Positions 26,356-39,297 are shown, numbered from the stretch's first letter. The stretch: 64,000 nucleotides of DNA from Bugulina stolonifera (GCA_935421135.1 OW285197.1:8410723-8474722); one strand, 5' to 3'. Made by a program: numbers and translations. Notes: generated by a model from the sequence alone, not told the origin.

Positions 26356-26479
26356 AGCTTCATAGGATTTGCTCCCACATAAGTCTGACTCTTCCTTTGA
26401 TGTTGGAACCACACTTTCTGGTAGCTGCCAAGACTAGTGTCTGCATCTTTCTGTCTTTTCCTTGCATCAAATAAAAATC
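26356..26479 (-). pseudogene. Frameshifted copy of the candidate exon
   Basis: Counterpart of 10249-10367 with both splice sites kept, but 124 nt instead of 119. Five extra bases (ACTAG or a rotation) follow the codons for DADT. They shift the frame and turn the remaining reading into unrelated residues. If copy A is a functional gene, this copy is damaged here. Confidence 0.4.
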
Positions 26480-27027
26480 CTGAAAATGATATGGAATATA
26501 ATATTATAACTACTAGTTAATGCAATAATGGTTTGAGCAGATGAAGTTTTGATCAATCATTTACATAAATATAAATAATGTTATTTAGGCCTATATCTAC
26601 ATGACTGTATAATAAGCACCGGTCTGAATTGATTGTAAGAAATTTACTGGGCTGCATTTGGTCTTCTAGTTGGTTGTAGTAAAGCACTGCAGCCTACATG
26701 GTTTTGACAGTTGGTTCAGTTTTGGAGTTCAAATAACCTAGGAAAGTTTAAGTTTTTTCTTCATCCCTTCACCTTTTCACCTTATCCTTAGCTAACCTAC
26801 AGCAACAAGCAACCGGGTACAAAGAAACCCTTGTCTTCACTCACCAAAGTTTATGAAGATAAGGGTTGCAGTCTTCTACAAGTCGGCTAGCTACCGTAAA
26901 TCCGTTTATCCTGCTAGCCAATAGGTGCACAGCTCCTTGGCACAGTCTCCTATGGGATGCGTAGGATAGTTGTAGTTCACTACATAACAAAGCTAAATTT
27001 AAACTTCTTATTTCAGTCTCTATCCAA

Positions 27028-28469
27028 CAGAGCTGGATCTAAGTCAACAGGTCGACTCATTGTAAACTTTTGGAGGCAAGCCAAGTTGAAGTCAAGTCAG
27101 AGCTGCTTCAAGTCAGTGTACAATGCAAGTCTCAAGTCAAGTGGGAGACAACTTCAAAAAACATTGACAGTTTTTTTCACAAAACATCGCCTTTTTAATA
27201 GACATTGCAATCTATTGCATACCAGAGCTGGGTCCAAGTCATAGATTGACTTGCTAAGTCAAGTCATACGTCGAATTGACTTGGACTTGTCAACACGCTG
27301 ACTTGATTTGAATTTGACTTGCATATCAATGTGACTTGACTTGGACGCAGCAATGACTTGTGATTTTGACTTGGGTTCTGTCAAGTCAATGTGGAGAATA
27401 AAGTAGTGCAAGTAGTATGGTGTAAGTAGTGAATACAATGCACAATGCAATAATTAGTCAATTAAACTACAATACGTAGACTGGAATTGCAGGACTGGCC
27501 AGTGGACACTCTGTACTGTCCCATGTTCTGTTTATATACTACTGTATGTAACACAGTATCACCGTCACCAATACTGTATATAATACTACATGACCAGTCT
27601 CAACTGTAGTGCCAATATTGCTACATACATAGACTAGTTGCCATAATTAATGTCTAGCATACATGCCCATCCAACTACCTTTTGGCATGGTTTTTCATGC
27701 ATTGGAATGTCTACTAAAAGAAAAAAAGTGATGTTTGGAAAGATGTACAATAATCTTGAAGTTGTCTCCCACTTGATTTGCATTTCAACTTGCAAGTAGA
27801 CAAGCGGCCTTGAATTTGACTTGTGACTTGCATGACAGCTGACTTGACTTAAGGTAGCACTGACTCGACATGGACTTGACTTGCCTCCAAAGTTTTAAAA
27901 AATGGCTTGACTTGTTGACTTGCAAGTCGACTGGGACACAACTCTGTTTCAAACCATGCAAAAGTTTAGCCGGGTATGCATGCCATTCAACTATGATAAA
28001 GAACCAGTCTATAGATGATGTAATGAATGATATTGGCACTGATATCTAGACTGGTCATGTGGTATTGTACATTAGTAATGGTGATACAGTGTTTAATCGG
28101 ACGTAAGCAGCACACGATAAGGGGGTGTCAACTAGCTACCCTGTAATTCCAAACTAGTTCATATTGTAGTGCATAGTCTCAAACCCCTAACCCTGATATA
28201 CTCTGAGGAAAGTGATATGTGGGTAGACAATTAAGACTTGTTTTTTTTATGTTGGCTAAACAGTGTACACAATTTTATCCGTCACATTGACTTGGTATAC
28301 CCCAATTCAAAGTCCTAAGTCACAAGTAATTCAGATTTTCAAATTAAGTCAAGTGAAGTCACATTGATGTGCAAGTCAAAGTCAAGTCACCAAGTTGGCA
28401 AATCCAAATCAAGTCGACTAGTGAATTAAATTCTTGTCAAGTCAAACCTATGACTTGGACCCAGCTCTG
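27028..28469. mobile_element. Nested AAGTC-rich MITE cluster (copy B)
   Basis: Same three-piece structure as 10916-12352, duplicated with the segment. It starts CAGAGCTGGATC and ends GGACCCAGCTCTG. Confidence 0.78.
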
Positions 28470-30369
28470 CTGCCTTACATGATAAAACTTAGGCCTACTA
28501 CAACTTGGAAACTTTCAAAAAATTGATTTGCACGATTGGGAGGGATTTTGTGACTGTTTGAAAAGGACAGTTCAAAACAGGACCTTTCGAAACTGGACAG
28601 TTCAACACCAGGCAGTTTGAAACCTCTAAACCCTAGACTTCAAATAATTTCTATTTTCAAAATTATCTTTTATTTATTTGAAACTAATTGTATGTAAGTT
28701 GTGCTCCTCTAAAAATAACCAAAACAGTTTCGAACAGTCCGGTAGTGAAATGTCCTGTTTTATCTGTCTTTTTGAAATGCCCCTTTACCACTGTAAGGAT
28801 AGGGCTTACACAGTAAAAGGCCTTATTAAATACTCAATTAATATTACCTTTAAAGTTAGTTTTCAGCATTTATGTTGTTAACAGGGTAAACAATTTAATA
28901 AAAAATTAAAATTTAATCACATTTTATTATTTACTATAATTTGTTTTTATATAACTATGCTGTAATTAGGCCTATTACCAATAATAATTTAATTTAATTA
29001 TTTGTTCATACGAGTATTACATTATTAAATTTTATAATACTAATAGTACGCATAGGGACCTATACCACATGCTAGTATAAGAATTTAAATTAGTAATATA
29101 ATGTCCGCATTCATATGGATATTATTGTGTCTGCTTACTTCTTTTCAGTTTTTAGCCATTTACGATGTTGGCAAATGAAAACAATAATAAATTCTAATTC
29201 AAAAATAAAATTGGTAGACATTTAGGCCTAAAATATGATTGTTATAATTATACTTATTTTACACTATTTTATATTAATTTAAACAATATGAATAATTGTT
29301 AAAATCATTTAAACTATTGACTATTTATTTAATTATATTTAATGATTATTATTATTAGTATTATAAATTTAATTTATATTGAAATTCACGCATTGGATTG
29401 ATTATCTTAAAGTAAAAGTTATGTAATAATATTGCATAAATTATTCATATGTCATACCACATCATATGGCTTCTATAGCATAATTATATATGATAATGAC
29501 TATGGGGAATTAAAATCACATGTAGTTTAGTAAAAGTATAGTAATAGTGTAAGTATCGAGTAGGTCTAAAATAAAAATAAAAATACTCAACAGAATAGAA
29601 TATCAATATTACTGAATACTATATATAATTATCATTATAAATGATTGCAATTTGCACTAAAGAAATACTACACAGTGATAGTCAGAGTTTGAGAAGTAAG
29701 TGATTTGTGAAGCTAATGCTGAACTTCTCCCTTTTCAGCCAACAGCTGGTTCCATTCTAAAGTTCAAGCAGTAGGACAAAGAAACAAACTGAAACTGAAG
29801 CAGTCTGCATAATATGCAAGATGGAGGTTGGAAAACTCATTTCAAGAGAAGACAATTACATTATTAATAATAAATAGCCTTTAGGTCCTTTCCACTTATT
29901 TATAATGGGCCTCATGGTTGATGCCCTAGTCAAAAGAGCATTGCTTCTAAGAAACCTGAGCTAAAGCATGCTTGCTGTTGGGGGTAACATTGACAAAATT
30001 AGAAGTTACTGCATAGACTATGGTCAACATACCAAAGGTACTGCAAATGTGAATAAGAAGTAGAAGAACATCAAAACTACTTGTACAAGAAAAATATAAA
30101 TTAAATTTAGCCATATTATCATTTGAGACCAAATAATCAGTTGTCCACCCCCACTCAAAGCTGATCCAACTGGCCTGCAATCAATAGACCGTTCATTCAT
30201 GACGCAATGTACTTGTAGCTATATAATAATATAACAGCCACAGTTGTCATTTTACAAAAATGGATTGACACTGTGGTTGTTTTAGGGTACCCCCTTAGAA
30301 CAACCATATTTTGCATCGCCTTTCAATCCTTCGATAACCTATATGGTAATTTTCCTGAGGGATGTACTG

Positions 30370-30657
30370 AAATATTCCTAGCCCTGGCTTAGGGGTTAGA
30401 AGGCTGAGCTTTCATGCTGAAGGTTCCAGGTTCGAATCCCTGTCACGGTGGTGTTAGGAAGAGCATCCAGCCACAATTGCTCCTGTGCCTCATACAGAAA
30501 TCCTTGAGGTCATGCAAGCCAGCATGGCTTTAAGGCAACTCCTCTACCCTTGCCCAAAACAGGCGATGTCATATGGGCCTTTCTCACAGGCTTGCACTAG
30601 CACCTGGCAGTGCAAGCTGCAAGGGGCTGGTCACGCCGAGGAGTATAAGCCGGTGAC
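30370..30657 (+). mobile_element. tRNA-derived SINE, family I, copy 1
   Basis: A-box-like TGGCTTAGGGG at 30385-30395 and B box GGTTCGAATCC at 30429-30439, spaced as in a tRNA promoter. A body follows with GTTAGGAAGAGCATCCAGCC, ending near GAGTATAAGCCGGTGA. The second copy at 36527-36818 shares the same limits. It would be transcribed by RNA polymerase III and retroposed by a partner LINE. It begins exactly at the right breakpoint of copy B. Confidence 0.85.
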
Positions 30658-32090
30658 TTTGAGTTTTTTATATAATGCATGTTTTAACAAGAAAAATACA
30701 TCAGCATATGAGAAAATGGTCAAACCCCAAACATCTTAGTAAGTGCTGCTCTGTCACTACGTTTAGAGCTATTCTTGTCATGGTGGCAGAGTTATCACCT
30801 CCCGGTAGCATAAATCTAGCAATGACCATTATTTTCTAATTCAATGCACTTATTGGCTCACTTGGAGATTTTACAGAGAAGATAGTTTCTAATGGCAGAA
30901 AGAATTTTAGTAGCAATTTAGTCGATCAAAAACGGAAGAATACTAAAAAGATTGAAAATTTAGCAAGTGAATAATAGTTGATACGCTATAAGTATTATAT
31001 ACTATGTAACCAGTCACTGAGCATCAATTATTCATTTGCATGTGTTTAGATCTGTTAGGATGTTTTGAACTGACACACTATGGAAACATAACACTTGTAA
31101 ACATGGATCATCAGGATCGTTGGTGCAATGTAGCGTTACTGGTCCAGTAGTATAAATTATAAATGCGTTTACGCTGTGATGTTATACTCATTACGTGATA
31201 CAACTGAGGTGTGCCTAGTGTAACTTTATTGGTTGAAACTGGTTGCCAACCAACAACCTAAAAATGTCTAGAACAAGTTTTTTGTGACGTACTACTATAA
31301 TTATAGAGCACTTAAAATCATATTATCATTTGAAATTTGATTTGCGAGTGAGGTTTGAGCTATCTAAACTATACATATATAATATCCACGTACTCGTATA
31401 TTATATAAGAGTGCGTGGATGTTATCATTTCACAGCTACACTAGTATATATCTAGTTTATTTGAACATTCATATTTCAGATTCAATTCCACAAAACATTT
31501 TATCCAAAGTTACAATTATCTCCTCCTACGTTATTTAAAGAAAGTACATTATTTGTATTTCCAAAGTATCCCTTCTCTCTTCGCTTAATTTTAGCAGCAG
31601 ACTGACAATAAAGTATAAAAAATAGCCCATTTAAAACACATACAAATACATTATGTAATCTGTTATTGAATGAATGTTCAATATATTCCTAGAAAACTAA
31701 AAAATGCCTGTATTATACAAAATACAATATTATACTCTCCAAAACTTGACATACTTGCACTTAGAAGTATACCTTGACTCTTGTCAGCACAAAATCTTTT
31801 TGCATTTATTTTCGACGTCAGAATATAACATTAATAATATCATGAATATAATTGGTTAATATTTATTTAAAAGCATAAAAAAAGTTCAGCTGTGGCTAGC
31901 TGTTGTTCAAACAACAAAATATACATGTAATTGTGGATGAAGCTAAATAACGAAGGAGGGTGGATGCAATTATCCATGAGTAATCATACAACATCTCATA
32001 CATGCAAACACTAATTTACATAAATCACAAGTCTGATTCCTTCCGAGACAAACACAACACTGAGAATATCCGCATCGTATGTTAGGGGCA
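30658..32090. other. 3' flank of gene A
   Basis: No gene seen. A block at 31194-31250 (GAGGTGTGCCTAGTGTAACT) recurs inverted at 38468-38521, downstream of the plus-strand orphan exon. A related block in direct orientation is at 40520-40570. A minus-strand AATAAA lies about 225 bp past the gene A stop, near 31864. Confidence 0.55.
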
Positions 32091-35000
32091 CTAAATGGCA
32101 GGTTCGAGTCCATGAATCTCTAACTCATAGATGTTGAGGTGATCATTGACTTCAACAGCTGTTACTCTCACATATCTGCCATACATCATTGTGCGACAAG
32201 CGACCAGAAACTGATCTGCTGGTGGTTGTCCAGGAAGGTAGTTACAGATCTCATATTCTGGAGGATCATCAAAGTTAGCATCACTTTCACCAACTGTCAC
32301 TCTTACATTAGCCAGTCTGTCACTCTTTACTGTCAAATATAAATGGATATATGAAACCATGGTAAGAGGAGTTGATAATTAAACTAGTACGAATTTTCTC
32401 CAAAATCATGCACTGTAGATTTAGGTAGTAAAAGCAGAAAAGCACAATATTGTAGTTGCATTATACAGCATGCATATTATTCAAAACTTATCGCATTCTG
32501 ACAGAAGAGCTCAAATGTAACCTACCACACGTTTATTATATTGCACGATCTCTATTACACAAGCCACCGATTGGGGATTCAAGTAATACAAGCAGTGCAG
32601 GAGGAAGATGTACTTGTAGCATAAATAATACACCAGATAAAGACGAAAAACCACTTTTCTCTAAAATAAGGGAGGAGTAGAATTCACGCATAATGCACAT
32701 TCCAAGATCTCAACAATGTAAATCATGATGTACATGTACATGTATGTTATCACATTATGACAATGCCTTTCTTGTGCTTCACTGAATAAAATGTTTTAAG
32801 ATCGCAATGTGCACACAATTGTACAATCATGATGCATGATACAAGGATAGCCATGCAAATAATGTAATGCATAAGCATTTCATTCATGATAACTTTCGGT
32901 GAAGTACAAGAGAATTATATGCGGATCATACAACACAACTACATGTGAATTCTCAATTCACTTATTTTTAAGTGTAGGCTAGTATCACCTTGGGTGCCTT
33001 CAGATCTGTCCCATATCTCTACACCAAATATGTAAAAGTTAGTGCGCAGGTCAGCTTGGATCCACGGAGAGAGTTCCATCTTTGTACCAGCAACAACACC
33101 ACCATCCATATCATTCAAACCGATGGAAGATGGCAGATATACGCCATCTATTGCATTGTATACACTGTATTCAGAGCTATAGTGAGTAGAAGCTGTCATT
33201 ATGGCTCCTACAAAACAGAAATCAGTTTTAAGAGGGTTATGCTCACTGCAAAGTGCCATCATGGCTTCTGCAGGATGGTAATAATGTTTAAAAATGAGCT
33301 GCAACTCTGAGAACTCTACATCATATAATCTTTAATCACTGACTGATTAGTAGTGGAATAGCAAAATCTCCATTGTAATGCAAACTGTGTATTTGGGGTG
33401 TACAACAGGTGGAAGCACTCTATTGAACCACTAAGTGTCTGTGTTGTTCATTCCACCTTTGGTCAAATCTCTAGCCGGTTCAACGATCTTCATCTTAGAG
33501 ACTTGACATTGTTTGACTAGAACGGTTTTCTGCTTGTGGCCATTGTAGTTTACTACATATGGAATAGCAGACACAGCACAGGTAGATGCAGTCTCATTAT
33601 AGATAAAACCAACACAATATTGATTAACTGAACAGGTATCAGAGCAGGCCTTAGCAGAACTTGATTCAGTGGTAACAGATTCAAGAAACTCGGTCCCTCT
33701 GACTTCTGTGTAACCTGAAAAAGAGGCATGATGAAAAAGATGAAAAAATTCTTTTGACTTACATGTACAGAATGTCTATAGTATAGAGAATATCTAGAGA
33801 AATATGGACTATAGATTCAACATTGAGTATTAAAGGGGTTGTGACATGTGGTTTATGTCTATGTTCAATGCAGCATCTCCTATTTAGGTTTGTTGAATTT
33901 GTGCTACTTTAAGCAGAGTTGTGTCCTCTTGCCCCCACTTGACTCATTAGCACTATTCAATGCTGCTTCAAATGCAACTTTGTTTTGAAGACTCAAGTGT
34001 GTGCTTTATGTCTTATAGAGAAAATTGTTGAATTCATGCTGTTTGCATAGAGAGAATACAGGAGTGAAGAAATGATTTAACAGTGTGTACTAATATACGT
34101 GTAGCTGTAGGATAACTTGTGCAAGTTTTTGAGTTTTTCTGAACTTTCCTTTTGCTGGCAATAAGTAGCTGCCTTTATTGGTAGGTCTGGTATTTCATCT
34201 GGCCACACTGTATATGGCGGCTATTATCGCATTCTTCTATATGCCTATACATTGTGTTGTGGCCTAGTTGTTCTAAATAAATTATAGCCTGCAAGGCACA
34301 AACGTAGGATAACTACAGTACTAGAATAATAAACATTTTGGTACCAAATATAGTGTGTCACTAAATAGCTGAGTGCGTCTTAATGCTACCTTAAAACACA
34401 TGGCATAACCCTTTTAAGCGATGCTTAGATTCTGAAGAATTATCCGGGGTTTGAGCAGATGGCCAAGCAACCAGTGACAATGTATGTACATGTACACGTA
34501 CAGTTATAAGTTTAAATAACATATTATATCAAAAATATGCTGCTCCATTACGTTAAGACTTAGTGAATTGCTATTACTGGTTTGGCGTCACCATCTTCAG
34601 AAAACTGCATTTAATTTAGATCCAATCTGCATGCAAACGTTGTTGTGAGGCAGGACATTCCTTTGTACTGACATTATAAGCCTGAACTTACACCGATCTA
34701 TCACTTAATGCACATTAGTACCTTGGCGGTTTTCTTCCTCGTTTCATACCCGTATTCTTGACATACATTGTCTAATAAGCCTACTATGTGCATATCAACC
34801 ACTTGTAGTATGCGTTGAACTTATATTGGCTGTAACTCGCTTGATACTTGATGTAAATTCTACATTGTACCTATATGTCTGTGTTTGTAGGGCCGAGACT
34901 CCTCTTATATAGTTGCAATCACACCCTTTATTTATCTACATTATTCTGCGAACTGTTTGTACAAGATCGATCATAAGGGGGTCCGACATTGTACCTTTCT

Positions 35001-36357
35001 CCATATTGTCATGTAATACTTAGTACTAATACACCATCGTACCTTACTGGGAGTTTTCACAGGAAATGGAAAAGTATATAAAGTGATTATTTTTCATGTT
35101 ATATTCAGTTGTTGGTTGGACTTCAATAAAGACACATCTACTACAGAAGAATCTGAGGCGTATTTTCTAGAAATGCACAATTCCAGCTCTCGGTCCCTTT
35201 TGATCTTGAAGCCCAAACTGCCTAAACTAGCATAGATCGTATTCAAAGGACTCATATCTAAGCAATAACTCAGACTCTATGGGCCGTACACACCACAAAG
35301 TCACATAATATACCATGCAATCACTGTCCAGTATTTTATGTAATTGAAAGTGGGCTTAGTCGACCACTCATAGACCTTTCCCACACTAGTACTATCATTG
35401 GTGCTCCTGTGTCGCATTGTGATATGTGTGTGCATTTGTGTGTACTATAACAGGGCGGAACAACAAGCCTACCTTCAAATTTTTCAAAGTAGGTCAAATC
35501 ACTATCTTCGCCCACAGTAACATTTAGAGTATCGTTATACAGATGACATGTTTTATTTACAGAGTTGTAGATTCCAGACAGACATTTCTCATTGGCGGAG
35601 TCACACAGAGACATACAGTTGATGGATCTTCTAACATCTGCACAAAAATAAAGACTTGTTACTGTATTTGTCTTACATAAATTCTCTTACTTAAATTGCT
35701 TTACCTGTACCTCATATTAAACTTTTACATGCAGGTTGTGTTTGATTTAAACTCAGGCAAATGATTTGAGGGACGGGTTTTATGCCTCATAACACCACAA
35801 ATCATTTATCTTACACTGGTAAACTCTGACATTTCTCAGATGTTGAAGTTTACAGTTTTAGCTTTTAGAGGGAAAATTAACTTTTATTTTATGCTAAATT
35901 ATGTAATGAAAGTTCCAGTGGGCTCGAGATTACACACAAGTTGAGTATCAGTTAAACAATTAGATGATCTTTTGATAAATAAACATTCTAAGTTTGCTGG
36001 CTTTAGATACATAATAAGCAATGGGACGCTACTTAGCTTGTTTCAAAATGCTCTACTCAAAAATAACCAAAATTATATCAGAACTTTATATTGCTTGATT
36101 TCACAGTTTCTTTCTAAAACGTAGTTGAATAATACATAGTGACATGCATATATTATTTACTAATTTAGTGACTTACCTGTGTTTGTTTGGCTGAGTACTT
36201 TTGGATCAACTGGAATCAAATTTACTCTCTCTTCAATATGATAAGATGCCTCATTCTTACAAGTAAAATCTTCCAGTGCAAAAACATGGTAATGTAGGAA
36301 CATGAATGAGAAAGTGATCAGGTAGTTTACAAAACAAAACCGATGTAATGCGCCCAT
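32091..36357 (-). CDS. Gene A: secreted PAN-PAN-discoidin protein
   Basis: Five exons join 36357-36177, 35637-35473, 33714-33457, 33207-32989 and 32329-32091 (353 aa; TAG stop at 32091-32093). Exon 1 is a signal peptide (hydrophobic core FCFVNYLITFSFMFLHYHVFA, split here as FCFVNYLITFSF and MFLHYHVFA) plus the start of PAN 1. Exon 2 holds the PAN 1 cysteine core (C-x3-C-x6-C-x11-C, with an NKT glycosylation sequon). Exon 3 is a complete PAN 2. Exons 4-5 form an F5/8 type C/galactose-binding-like domain with NAIDGVYLPS, SPWIQADL, VEIWDRSE and GRYVRV. All introns are phase 1. The ATG at 36357 is chosen because paralogs start at the same place; an ATG four codons upstream is also in frame. The donor of exon 3 is unusual (GTGGAA). 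PAN and discoidin domains bind proteins or glycans; a role as an extracellular lectin or adhesion protein is inferred. Confidence 0.85.
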
Positions 36358-36525
36358 ATTTGGTTGCAATCATGCAATCATAAAGTGAGCGACTGTCAAG
36401 TGTGGATGTAAAACTATGTGTGACGACATATCAATGCATGCTCTACTGATTGATTTACACAGGTCATACACGTATAACTGAATCGACCAATCAGGGCTGT
36501 AGCATCTATTTTTGGTTTAGGGGGC
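36358..36525 (-). promoter_or_regulatory. Gene A upstream block with inverted CCAAT box
   Basis: About 170 bp directly upstream of the gene A start, clearly similar to the blocks upstream of gene B and lone exon E. Conserved pieces on the plus strand are CAAGTGTGGATG, TATAACTGAATCGACCAATC and TCTATTTTTGGTTTAGGGG. It contains CCAAT (read on the plus strand, so inverted relative to the gene). Conservation in front of three first exons supports a promoter role. The block is cut off by the SINE at 36527. Confidence 0.55.
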
Positions 36526-36526
36526 A

Positions 36527-36818
36527 AATATTCCTAGCCCTGGCTTAGGGGTTAGAATGCTGAGCTTTCATGCTGATGGTTCCCGGTCCGAATCCTGGTA
36601 ACAGTGGTGTTAGGAAGAGCATCCAGCCACAATCGCTCCTGTGCCGCATATATAAGTCATTGGGTCATGCAAGTCATCATGGCTTCAAGGCAACTCCTTT
36701 ACCCCTGCCAAAAAAGGCCATGTTATCGGGGCCTTTCTCACAAGGAGTTGGCCAGCACTGGCACCTGGCAGTGCAAGCTGCAAGGGGCTGGTCACGCTGA
36801 GGAGTATAAGCCGGTGAT
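36527..36818 (+). mobile_element. tRNA-derived SINE, family I, copy 2
   Basis: Same family as 30370-30657. A-box-like TGGCTTAGGGG at 36541-36551; B box GGTCCGAATCC at 36585-36595, with one change from consensus. It is inserted just beyond the conserved upstream block of gene A. Confidence 0.85.
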
Positions 36819-37440
36819 CTTTTATGGTCCACAGATCACTTATGATGCAATGATGAGAATTGAACCAAGTTATATTCTGCTAGGACTACATAATACAAGT
36901 AGCTGTGAATTCTTTGTTTGGGCAAGAAACTTTTGCTGAACCACACTTCAGTGAATTTAAACGCTTATCATGCAGTTATATTTGTTACAGCCCTGACGAT
37001 ATGTGTCTGTCACAGCAATGACTTGTACCATTACTGTCACATGGGAATCTTTTTTAACCATTATCTGTTATTTAATATTTGGATTCCAGATTTCAAATTA
37101 AAGCCCATCAGCTCAGCATTAGAGCACCAGACAAGTCTCAGAACAAAATTCTAAGAAGTGATAGATTGTTTTTACGGATGTTGAATCAAATGCCCGACCA
37201 CTCAGCAATAAGCCCTCTCTCATATAAGATACATTGTAAGTCCGCTTAACATTGGAAAACTTGGCACCGTTAGCAGGTATATAAAATAGGACGCTGTGGT
37301 GGAGAAAGGGTTAATATTGCTTTAATATGGGAGTTATATTGAATTATGATATACAGCAAGTTGTTCTCATTGAGGTGTTTAACAGACTACTACTTCTCTG
37401 ACCAAGTGTTACTACTTGTTTGCAGTATAGCTGGATACAA
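36819..37440. other. No gene seen
   Basis: AT-rich DNA between the SINE and the orphan exon. I searched for a plus-strand discoidin N-terminal exon or PAN exon to pair with 37481-37719 and found none. Confidence 0.5.
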
Positions 37441-37480
37441 AAGGACTATGCATGTATTCATTTGATTTGCTATTTTTCAG

Positions 37481-37719
37481 GGTATAATGATAGACTGGCT
37501 AATGTAAGAGTAACAGTTGGTGAAAGTGATGCTAACTTTGATGATCCTCCAGAAAACGAGATCTGTAACTACCTTCCTGGACAACCTCCAGCAGATCAGT
37601 TTCTGGTTACATGTCATACCAGAACGTATGGTAGATATGTGAGGGTTACAGCTGTAGAGATTAATGACTACTTCAACATCTATGAGATGGAGATACATGG
37701 ACTGAAACAAACAGTTTAG
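37481..37719 (+). pseudogene. Orphan last exon (discoidin C-terminal half), inverted
   Basis: 239 nt on the plus strand with acceptor TTTTTCAG, phase-1 entry and a TAG stop: exactly the size and frame of exon 5 in genes A, B and D. It encodes YNDRLANVRVTVGESDANFD through GRYVRVTAVEIND to EIHGLKQTV. It is closest to gene D, which also shares the downstream GGTCATCTTAAA motif and the intron end. No exons 1-4 lie upstream on this strand, so it is a displaced, inverted gene fragment. It is fully open and could still serve as an exon if trans-oriented transcription or another inversion placed it in a transcript, but as it stands it is not a gene. Confidence 0.75.
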
Positions 37720-37772
37720 TGGTCATCTTAAAGACACATCTTCTACACGTACATTTAATTTCCTTTAGCAAA

Positions 37773-37811
37773 TTGGAGATGGAGATTCATGGACTCAAAC
37801 CTGCCAGTTAA
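37773..37811 (+). pseudogene. Remnant of a second last-exon end
   Basis: Thirteen codons reading LEMEIHGLKPAS then a stop, the terminal residues of exon 5, lying 54 bp after the stop of the orphan exon. It is preceded by CTTTAG. The ending KPAS resembles gene B (KPAN) more than the adjacent orphan (KQTV). This suggests a recombination junction between two family members. Confidence 0.65.
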
Positions 37812-38877
37812 GGAACTTCACATCAGATACACATAATATGCTTAGTGCTTTCTTCGCCTGGGAAGTATCACTCATGTGGTATGTACATGTAGTAGTATTC
37901 ACGTTTAGTCTTAAAATAAATTCTTCTGCATGTACACGATTGCCCTATAATATTCATGAAGTTAATATATTTCTTCTTTAATAATTTCAAGGCTAATTTG
38001 CAGTAGAGTTTGCAACAGAAATAATTATGTGTTATCAAGAGGCTGTCATTCAGTATCACATCGTATAATTTTCATGTGTTGTAAACTGCCGTTTATTTAC
38101 GTTTTATTGTCATTGTACCGTCAAAATATAGAGAGAATGGACACTTTAAAAAATACAACTGGAGCGCAGGAGGAAATTGAAAACACATAAGGAAAAGCAA
38201 TATAATCCTTAGAATATATAGATACAAGTACAAATATAGAGATATACAAGTACATGTACAGTACATAGCTCGTAGGAAATGGGCCATAGAGATATTACAT
38301 GTACATAATTGACATATACATGTATTTGTACAACGTAGATTGATCAGACTGAACTTGTAACTCAAGCTTTAAATGGATGTAAGATGACTGTAATGTGGTT
38401 TTAAGTGTTAAATAATATCAACACTTGAAATTCTTAGACAAACTCCGGATAATTTGTTAACTTTTTATCGACAACCAACTTCAATCAATAAAGTTACACT
38501 AGGCACACCTCAGTTGTATCTCACCTTGAGTGCACTATCACAATAGATGCATTAATAATTTATACCACTGTGCCAGTGCTTGTATGGTAGTGAATAGACT
38601 GCACTCTAGGCATAACAGTCCAATGTATATATATGATTAAAAATTATACCTTTGGGTTGGTTTTTCTTTAATGGTGAATATATATCCTCTCATTTACACA
38701 ATATTGACAACTACATGTACATGCTATGTTCACTGTTAATATGTGTAATGTACTATGTACTACAATGTGCAGTACACGTACATGTACAATGTATATACAT
38801 GTACTACATGTACATGTATATACATGTACTACATGTACATGCACTACATGCGCATACTATGTACTACATGAATTCAC
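37812..38877. other. Inverted copy of the family's 3' flank
   Basis: 38468-38521 is the reverse complement of 31194-31250, at a similar distance (about 0.8 kb) beyond the last-exon stop. The flank therefore travelled with the orphan exon. TACATG-rich tracts follow at 38710-38860. No gene. Confidence 0.55.
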
Positions 38878-39235
38878 TATGTACTATGTACTATGTACTA
38901 TGTACTGTGTACTATGTACTATGTACTATGTACTATGTACTATGTACTATGTACTATGTACTATGTACTATGTACTATGTACTATGTACTGTGTACTATG
39001 TACTATGTACTATGTACTATGTACTATGTACTATGTACTATGTACTATGTACTATGTACTATGTACTATGTACTATGTACTATGTACTATGTACTATGTA
39101 CTATGTACTATGTACTATGTACTATGTACTATGTACTATGTACTATGTACTATGTACTATGTACTATGTACTATGTACTATGTACTGCGTACTATGTACT
39201 ATGCACCATGTACTATGTACTATGTAATATGCACT

Positions 39236-39297
<62 letters not shown>

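Larger units (their letters stand above)
19019..30369. repeat. Segmental duplication, copy B
   Basis: Direct repeat of copy A, starting with the same bases as position 1 and ending at GATGTACTG. It lacks the 2879-bp transposon and has the intact target at 23092-23099. The right edge coincides with a tRNA-derived SINE that starts at once. Copies of the copy A features are the minisatellite (20288-20378), the SINE fragment (21625-21830), the candidate exons (24623-24695, 25276-25359, 26356-26479) and the MITE cluster (27028-28469). Nothing else here is a convincing gene. Confidence 0.93.

Noticed and set aside
36570..36939. Overlapping open frames of 76 and 111 codons
   Set aside because: They lie within the SINE and have no independent support.
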